Shown here: one piece after another, positions 57,755-62,970 of the stretch
How the letters are laid out: every line of letters starts with the position of its first letter
Numbering within the stretch: the stretch's first letter is position 1
Source: Gammaproteobacteria bacterium
GTDB taxonomy: Bacteria; Pseudomonadota; Gammaproteobacteria; Arenicellales; JAANXG01
NCBI GenBank assembly: GCA_024639325.1
Contig: JAHEIO010000013.1
Span: 1 to 62,970 of the forward strand
Length of the DNA stretch: 62,970 nucleotides
Direction: 5' to 3'
Made by a program: the position numbers and the translations under genes
Notes under the pieces: model-generated
Databases searched by the model: none
Seen by the model: the letters and a program-made list of their open reading frames with translations, nothing else
What the model was told of the DNA's origin: nothing

Positions 57755-59470
57755 TCAGGATTCGCTACCGCTCCCCGCGGTCCTCGGCAACGCCACGAGG
57801 AGCTGATCGAAGCTTCCCGTCCTGTCCAATACCTGGATCGGAGAAACCTGCAGCCGTTCACCCGGTTCGCGGCTCAATATCAGCTTTTCTCCCGATTTAT
57901 AAGCACCTCGCGGCACCAGGAGAGACTGTGGCTGCTTCAAAGATCGATTGCCGGGTAACATCAGCGCCTGGAAAAATTTATCACCATCGATCGTTCGTTT
58001 TACGGCGACCGGGAAAAGATCCGGGGACAGCAGTTCGACGCCAAATTCGAGTGCCCCCGCCGAATGACCTCTCAGCCAGCGGACGACGCCCGCACTCCAT
58101 TGATTCGGCGTGGGAAACTGGAACCCGACGAGATCCCCCACCCGGATATACAGCTCGTTTTGGCCGTGAATCACGACACACACCCCGGATGCACCCTGAT
58201 CCTTGACGCTGCAGGTAAACAAACGATGAATGTTGCTGTACAACGTCAGATCGAGGGCATCTTCGGGCTCGGTCAGTTCGGGATCGTGTAATTTACCCAC
58301 AGCAGGATCAGAGAGGTCGAAGAACTCCTCGTTCGCGGCCAATCCCGGGGGACGCATCGCGTCCTCATCCGGCCCCGACACCTGAAAAGTTCGCTGTCCG
58401 TTGGCGAAAAAGTGTATGGTATTCATGCCGACGCAGATCGGCACATCCCGGTCGTAGCTTGTCCGGGTGGAACGCCGAACGATATTGACCCCGGCCAGTA
58501 CGCGTCCGAATCGACGCAGCAAATCGGCATTCGTCCCCCCGCCCACACCGAGCATACCGGGCAGCGACTTCGGAGCATCAGCACTGAGGGATTTCATGAT
58601 CGAATGGACGTCCCGCACAACACTCAAAGTACTCAGCAGGCGATATTGACTGATTTTGCCTGCGTCGATATCGCTCTGCTCCAACTTGACCAGCGGAATC
58701 GGCGGTCGATCTGATGCCAGGTTGACCAGGAAATCTCCCGGGCGGTCTTTGCTTAATTCAGCTGGCCATGGCGAGATCCGGACGTGCCCACGCCATTTTG
58801 GTATGAGGTCGAACAGCTGGGCGCATTCACCCTGGAGGAGTCCATACGGGTTGCATGCGCCAATCAACAATGCCCGCTCATAGCTGTTGAATATCGTGTT
58901 GGCACCGTCATCGGCTGCCATCTTCGCTATGGGGTGATGCAGTATTTCCTCTATTTCAGACAACTGGTAGAGCTGATGGAGCTGACGCCAGGCTTCGGCG
59001 GGATAGGGACGATAGATCTCGCAGCATTCGTTGACGATCTTGCTCAACGTATACGTTGCCCGCTGCACCGAGACCGCGAATTCCGATTTGTTTTTCTTTG
59101 TCGCTTGCCGGGAAATCAGATCATTGGCAACGATCTTGTAGCCGTTCGCCAGTTCCTCGAACAGCCGCTGGACGGAACCTGCCAGGCTGAACTGGCGGTC
59201 GGTCATCGGGAACGGGCAGGTTATATAGTGCTTGGCAAGCGATTCCGAAATATTGAACACGGGATCACGGTAGAGCTCCATCAGACTCAGCCGATTGACC
59301 GGCTCCAGCGCCGTCCGGTTCTGCACGTACAGAGCCTGCAGAATTTGCTCCATACTGTCTTCCTGGTTGCCCTGCGGCAACTCGTCCAGCCACGCCTGCA
59401 ACCTGCTGGGTCGCACCTCCGCAGCCCGCGGGCTGCGGACCCGCAGTTTCGGGACAGATACTGTCGGCAT
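57755..59470 (-). CDS. PilZ-like domain protein (571 aa)
   Basis: No signal peptide or membrane segment is seen. The first about 420 residues are helical and of unknown function. Residues about 430-515 look like a PilZ domain (TCSVKDQGASGVCVV, VGDLVGFQF, WSAGVVRWLRG, FGVELLSPD), although the classical RxxxR arginine pair is not clear. Such proteins may bind cyclic di-GMP. The gene converges with mutS, leaving 8 bp, and diverges from fdxA. Confidence 0.72.
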   Translation of the reverse strand: MPTVSVPKLRVRSPRAAEVRPSRLQAWLDELPQGNQEDSMEQILQALYVQNRTALEPVNRLSLMELYRDPVFNISESLAKHYITCPFPMTDRQFSLAGSVQRLFEELANGYKIVANDLISRQATKKNKSEFAVSVQRATYTLSKIVNECCEIYRPYPAEAWRQLHQLYQLSEIEEILHHPIAKMAADDGANTIFNSYERALLIGACNPYGLLQGECAQLFDLIPKWRGHVRISPWPAELSKDRPGDFLVNLASDRPPIPLVKLEQSDIDAGKISQYRLLSTLSVVRDVHSIMKSLSADAPKSLPGMLGVGGGTNADLLRRFGRVLAGVNIVRRSTRTSYDRDVPICVGMNTIHFFANGQRTFQVSGPDEDAMRPPGLAANEEFFDLSDPAVGKLHDPELTEPEDALDLTLYSNIHRLFTCSVKDQGASGVCVVIHGQNELYIRVGDLVGFQFPTPNQWSAGVVRWLRGHSAGALEFGVELLSPDLFPVAVKRTIDGDKFFQALMLPGNRSLKQPQSLLVPRGAYKSGEKLILSREPGERLQVSPIQVLDRTGSFDQLLVALPRTAGSGSES

Positions 59471-59623
59471 ATTGGTCGTTGGCGCCTTGACTGATCGCTG
59501 TTTTTCTACATTAAAAGATAGTCAATCTACAGGAAATCTCAACCGTAATATACACATTTACCCGCCTCACCGGAGTCCCTACAATACGCGTCTTTGTTGG
59601 ATTGTCTTACTGGAGCGTGAAAT

Positions 59624-59947
59624 ATGACCTACGTGGTCACGGAAGTGTGTATCAAATGCAAATACACGGATTGCGTGGAAGTGTGCCCTGTTGACTGTTT
59701 TCACGAGGGACCGAATTTTCTTGTTATTGATCCCGAAGAATGCATCGATTGCAGCCTGTGCGAACCCGAATGTCCGATAAATGCCATCTATGCCGAGGAC
59801 GAACTACCGGCAGACCAGCAGCACTTCCTAGACCTGAACACGGAGCTATCCAGGGCGTGGCCGGTGATTACCGAGATGAAGCCGCATCCCGACGATGCAA
59901 AGGAATGGGAGGACGTGACGGACAAACTCAAGTATTTAGAGCGGTAA
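59624..59947 (+). CDS. fdxA: Seven-iron ferredoxin FdxA
   Basis: This 107-aa protein has two Fe-S sites. The N-terminal [17 protein letters not shown] provides ligands for a 3Fe-4S and part of a 4Fe-4S cluster, and [12 protein letters not shown] supplies the rest. The conserved C-terminal tail ([14 protein letters not shown]) is typical of FdxA. It is an electron carrier; partners are unknown. It is transcribed alone from the 153-bp gap after the PilZ-like gene start. Confidence 0.95.
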   Translation: MTYVVTEVCIKCKYTDCVEVCPVDCFHEGPNFLVIDPEECIDCSLCEPECPINAIYAEDELPADQQHFLDLNTELSRAWPVITEMKPHPDDAKEWEDVTDKLKYLER

Positions 59948-60017
59948 CCCATCGAATTGTCGTCAATTCAATAAGCCCGCTACTGGCCCACAACGGCTGC
60001 CGTGACACCAAATTTGA

Positions 60018-60752
60018 CTACTGTCCGTTCGCTGACAGGCCAAGTTCTTCGATCAACCTGTTGGGCGGCACGTAGCCCGCGATCATCCTGCCATTATCCA
60101 GAATAATCGCCGGTGTACCCCTGATTCCTATCTCCTGGCCAAGTTCGTAGTGCCGCTTCACCGGATTCTCGCACTCCCGATATTCGACCTCTCCGCCGGC
60201 CTTGGCGATGCCCACGGATTCCACCGGGTCGTCGGCACACCATACGCCTACCGAACGTTTGTAGCTCCTGCCCTCGAGTCCAGACCGGGGGAACAGCAGA
60301 TAGCGAACCTGCACTCCCGCGGCGTTGAGAGCGGGCACGTCCCGGTGAAATTTGGCACAATACGGGCAATCGACATCGGTGAAAACCGTGACATAGCGTC
60401 CGGCATCCTGCGGGCCAATGACGATCATGTCATCGGCACCATAGCGCGCCAGTTTGTCCGCGGTCAGGGTGGCGCGTCTTTGTTCGGTCAGGTTTTCACC
60501 ACTATCCACCGCCAGCAGTTCGCCGAGAAAAATGTGTTTTCCGTCCTGAGAGATGTACACCACCTGGGTGCCTTTGGTGACCTCGTAAAACCCCTCGATT
60601 GGCGCATTATCGATGCTGTCGAAGCGCATCCCCGGGGCAAATGAATCCAACTTCTGTTCGATCATCTGTTTCTCGTCTTCCGTCGGGCCATCAGCATAAG
60701 CTGATACACAACACAGCACCCATGCAGCGAATACGTACAATATTTTCAACAT
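60018..60752 (-). CDS. dsbC: Thiol:disulfide interchange protein DsbC
   Basis: DsbC is a periplasmic disulfide isomerase. The 244-aa protein has a signal peptide (1-20), an N-terminal dimerisation domain and a thioredoxin fold with the active site DCPYCAKFH. It also has the cis-proline loop GIRGTPAIIL. It lies 10 bp after yajQ on the same strand. Confidence 0.95.
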   Translation of the reverse strand: MLKILYVFAAWVLCCVSAYADGPTEDEKQMIEQKLDSFAPGMRFDSIDNAPIEGFYEVTKGTQVVYISQDGKHIFLGELLAVDSGENLTEQRRATLTADKLARYGADDMIVIGPQDAGRYVTVFTDVDCPYCAKFHRDVPALNAAGVQVRYLLFPRSGLEGRSYKRSVGVWCADDPVESVGIAKAGGEVEYRECENPVKRHYELGQEIGIRGTPAIILDNGRMIAGYVPPNRLIEELGLSANGQ

Positions 60753-60762
60753 GTCACCTCGA

Positions 60763-61248
60763 TCAATCTCTGAAATTTACGAACTGCAGGGGCAAACCGA
60801 GGTCGGCATCGCGCAACATGGTAATTACCTGCTGCAGATCATCGCGCTTTTTGCCCGAAACACGCACCTGGTCTTGTTGGACCGATGCCTGGGTCTTTAA
60901 TTTTGATTGCTTGATCATTTTCACTATTTGTTTACCCAGTTCCTGCTCTATTCCATGCCTCACCGACACCTCCTGCCGAGCTTTGTTCCCGCCGATGATC
61001 TTCACTGGCCCCGGCACCAGGCAGCCCAGATCGATCTTGCGTTTGGCCAGCTTGCCGTTGAGTATATCGGCTGCCTGTTCGACCTGAAACTCGCTGTCGG
61101 CATAGATACTCAGAATCTCGTCGTTTTGCTCTATTCGCGCATCGGACCCCTTGAAATCATAGCGATTACGGATTTCCCGGTTGGCCTGATCCACCGCATT
61201 GGTGACTTCGGGCCAGTCGACTTGCGAAACGACGTCAAAAGATGGCAT
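60763..61248 (-). CDS. yajQ: YajQ-family nucleotide-binding protein
   Basis: This 161-aa protein begins MPSFDVVSQVDWPEV and has SIYADSEFQ and SVRHGIEQELGKQIVK, all diagnostic for YajQ. Homologues bind cyclic di-GMP in some species. ATG at 61248 is chosen over a preceding TTG. It diverges from the lytic transglycosylase gene. Confidence 0.95.
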   Translation of the reverse strand: MPSFDVVSQVDWPEVTNAVDQANREIRNRYDFKGSDARIEQNDEILSIYADSEFQVEQAADILNGKLAKRKIDLGCLVPGPVKIIGGNKARQEVSVRHGIEQELGKQIVKMIKQSKLKTQASVQQDQVRVSGKKRDDLQQVITMLRDADLGLPLQFVNFRD

Positions 61249-61379
61249 CAAACGATGATTCCTGAATCAGTGTGTGACCACGCCGAATCCACGGACTCGA
61301 CCGGTGGAGATAAAAACATGAGAAAAATCATAATGTTTCAACTATATTTGAAGATTATAAACTAAGTGGACGGTAATCT

Positions 61380-62069
61380 GTGCGAAAGCTCCTGATTCTT
61401 AGCATGATGGGTATCGTGTCGGCAACGCTACCTGTGCAAGGGTTCGCCGAAAAGATTTATGTCTATGAGCGATCAAACGGATCCAAACTCATCACCGACC
61501 ACGCACGCGCCGAGCCGGGATACAGGCTGATAAAGGTCTACGGCAGCGATTCCGACGAAAGCGGCGTCGTTCCTGTGACGCGCAAAAGCAGGTCGTTCAA
61601 AACCAGAACGACTGAATTTGACAGGCTGATCCAGCACGTTTCCAACTCCGTTACGCTTGACCCGGCCCTCATCAAATCCGTAATGCACGCGGAATCCGCG
61701 TTCGACCCGCGCGCATTGTCCAGCAAGGGTGCCAGCGGTCTCATGCAGCTTATGCCCGGAACCGCACGCCGATACGGAGTCACCCGAATATTCGATCCAA
61801 AGCAGAATGTGATGGCGGGAAGCCGTTATCTTCGTGATCTGCTCGCGCAATTCAATGGAGACATGCGTCTGGCGCTTGCCGGATACAATGCCGGAGAAAA
61901 TGCCGTCGTCAAGTACGGCGGCATACCGCCCTATTCGGAAACCCGAAAATACGTGAGAAAAGTTCTTGAACTTTACAAGAGCTACCTCAACCTGCACTGC
62001 GACGATGCACCCGGCGGCGTGAAGGTTATCAGTTGTAGCGAGTCGAACAAGAATCGCTACAGTTCTTAG
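61380..62069 (+). CDS. Lytic transglycosylase (SLT domain)
   Basis: This 229-aa exported protein starts at a GTG. It has a signal peptide (1-24, ending QGFA), a short DUF4124-like segment (KIYVYERSNGSKLITDH), and an SLT domain (about 75-205) with catalytic glutamate in VMHAESAFDPRALSSKGASG, then LMQLMPGTA and AGYNAGENAV. It cleaves peptidoglycan strands. The stop codon TAG is the first part of the inverted repeat starting at 62068. Confidence 0.92.
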   Translation: MRKLLILSMMGIVSATLPVQGFAEKIYVYERSNGSKLITDHARAEPGYRLIKVYGSDSDESGVVPVTRKSRSFKTRTTEFDRLIQHVSNSVTLDPALIKSVMHAESAFDPRALSSKGASGLMQLMPGTARRYGVTRIFDPKQNVMAGSRYLRDLLAQFNGDMRLALAGYNAGENAVVKYGGIPPYSETRKYVRKVLELYKSYLNLHCDDAPGGVKVISCSESNKNRYSS

Positions 62070-62379
62070 CCCTCATTTCTCACCAGGATCCCGAGCGATG
62101 ACGCAGGACGGGTTTGGCTGAGCGCCGGTCTACAGCAAGGAGCGTAGCCGTAGCTACGGTCCAAGTGAAGACCAAGCTCAGGCAAAGCTGAACAAGTCAC
62201 CGCCGGGATAGGCCGACCCCGATGACAAAGTGGTCTTTTGATCAATCTATCCAAATCGGTGTATTTGTGAAATTGATCAGGGGGATAGAAAACAATCACG
62301 GCCGGTATGGTGCAATATGCGGGCTCGGTTTGTGAGTCCTTAGCAATAAGTTAAAGCCGCCTGGTGAGAAATGCGGGCT
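62068..62379. repeat. Intergenic element with terminal inverted repeats, gene stop to gene stop
   Basis: The ends at 62068-62087 and 62360-62379 match at 19 of 20 positions as an inverted repeat. A further internal unit lies at 62309-62326. The first 38 bases are like 16053-16090. No gene is contained. Both flanking genes (lytic transglycosylase and pgpA) end with TAG exactly where the repeat begins. It looks like a MITE or a composite REP. Confidence 0.65.
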
Positions 62380-62845
62380 AACCCACCCAGCGAATTGCGG
62401 TAAGCACCACCGCGGTGGTGAACAGGCCGGCAACCAGGTCATCCAGCATGACCCCGAGCCCGCCGCGTACCGTTCGGTCGATCCAGCTTATCGGCCAGGG
62501 TTTGAGAATATCGAACATTCTAAAAACGAAAAAACTCACCACTACCCAGTGGACTTCCCTCGGCACGACCACCATGGCCGCAAAATACCCAACGACCTCG
62601 TCGATAACGATGGCGGGGTCATCGTGCTTTTCCAGTACCGCCGCCGCCCGGTTGCAGATCCAAACGCCTCCGATAAAACCGGTCGCGGCCAGCACCAGAT
62701 AAATGATCGTGCCGGAGCCGGCCAGCATCCACCAGAACGGGATCGCCAGCAGCGTACCAAACGTCCCGGGTGCGCTGGGCGCCAGACCGGCTCCGAAACC
62801 GGAGGCGACCAACACGGCCGGATCACGAAGCAGGCTTGCCCGCAT
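62378..62845 (-). CDS. pgpA: Phosphatidylglycerophosphatase A
   Basis: PgpA dephosphorylates phosphatidylglycerophosphate to phosphatidylglycerol in the inner membrane. The 155-aa protein has four membrane segments and the family motifs GAGLAPSAPGTFGT, VIDEVVGYF and FRMFDILKPWPI. Its start ATG falls in a dispersed repeat core (62837-62855) and its stop abuts another. It lies 44 bp after nusB, where thiL is usually found in related genomes. Confidence 0.93.
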   Translation of the reverse strand: MRASLLRDPAVLVASGFGAGLAPSAPGTFGTLLAIPFWWMLAGSGTIIYLVLAATGFIGGVWICNRAAAVLEKHDDPAIVIDEVVGYFAAMVVVPREVHWVVVSFFVFRMFDILKPWPISWIDRTVRGGLGVMLDDLVAGLFTTAVVLTAIRWVG

Positions 62846-62855
62846 TTCTCAGCAG
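62837..62855 (+). repeat. Dispersed repeat core spanning the pgpA start
   Basis: 17 of 19 bases match the repeat end at 62360-62378 read on the opposite strand. On the minus strand it reads CTGCTGAGAAATGCGGGCA, and the ATG is the pgpA start. Confidence 0.4.
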
Positions 62856-62889
62856 CCCCCCGACGACGATCAGTTCGTCCGCCACGTCG

Positions 62890-62970
62890 TCACTGGCCGG
62901 AGGGAGGGCGCAAATCCCTGGCCACTTTGTCCAACACGCCGTTTACGAATTTGTAGCCATACTCGGCGCC
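62890..62970 (-). CDS. nusB: Transcription antitermination protein NusB, C-terminal fragment
   Basis: The last 26 residues of a protein cut by the window edge read EYGYKFVNGVLDKVARDLRP near the end, a match for the conserved NusB C-terminus (FVNGVLD). NusB with NusE binds boxA RNA in rRNA operons. The rest lies to the right of the window. Confidence 0.85.
   Translation of the reverse strand, partial: GAEYGYKFVNGVLDKVARDLRPPSGQ

Noticed and set aside
59948-60017. Terminator after fdxA
   Set aside because: A small perfect hairpin (GAATTG-TCGT-CAATTC) is present but is weak and has no T-run.

Overview
The window is a stretch of gammaproteobacterial chromosome. Evidence for this is the conserved minus-strand block ndk-rlmN-pilW-rodZ-hisS-yfgM-bamB-der, plus guaB-guaA-tadA, xseA, mutS, suhB, iscR, dsbC, yajQ, pgpA and nusB homologues. 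Coding density is high, and several ATGA/GTGA or 4-bp overlaps and few-base spacings indicate tight operons. I cannot name a genus from sequence alone.

Region 1 (1-7632) is the most unusual part. A 3513-bp unit is present twice in direct tandem (517-4029 and 4030-7542). Each unit begins with a 29-bp copy of the 3' end of tRNA-Ser(GGA), and the array abuts the intact tRNA gene at 7543-7632. Each unit holds three genes: a ribbon-helix-helix antitoxin, a PIN-domain toxin and an 817-aa archaeo-eukaryotic-type primase/SF2 helicase fusion. No integrase is visible. The sequence left of the first att copy resembles a diverged right end of the same element, so the array probably continues outside the window.

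Region 2 (7760-15971) is housekeeping: a small lipoprotein, tRNA-Ser(CGA), mltF, tadA, guaA, guaB, xseA, and a LytM/M23-like protein that seems to have lost its catalytic residues.

Region 3 (16338-42992) is a surface-polysaccharide accessory cluster of about 27 kb. It contains a seven-gene minus-strand operon (GT-C membrane protein, GlpD-like oxidoreductase, GT4, SDR epimerase, AsnB, hexapeptide acyltransferase, flippase-like protein). Plus-strand genes follow for a GT2, a large HAD-like protein, an 85-aa protein and a subtilisin-like outer-membrane protein. Then come a serine hydrolase, two more GT-C membrane proteins, more GT2 proteins, a double-GT4 fusion and a 391-aa protein of unknown family. 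No Wzx, Wzy, chain-length regulator or nucleotide-sugar pathway is visible, so the cluster appears to modify or extend glycans using precursors made elsewhere.

Region 4 (43093-62970) is again core genome: der to ndk, mtaB, iscA-iscR, trmJ, suhB, mutS, a PilZ-like protein, fdxA, dsbC, yajQ, a lytic transglycosylase, pgpA and the 3' end of nusB. A strong IscR type-1 box lies 223 bp upstream of iscR, separated from it by a hairpin repeat. A dispersed repeat sits on several gene boundaries and appears to supply stop and start codons. All family assignments come from reading motifs by eye; no database search was run.
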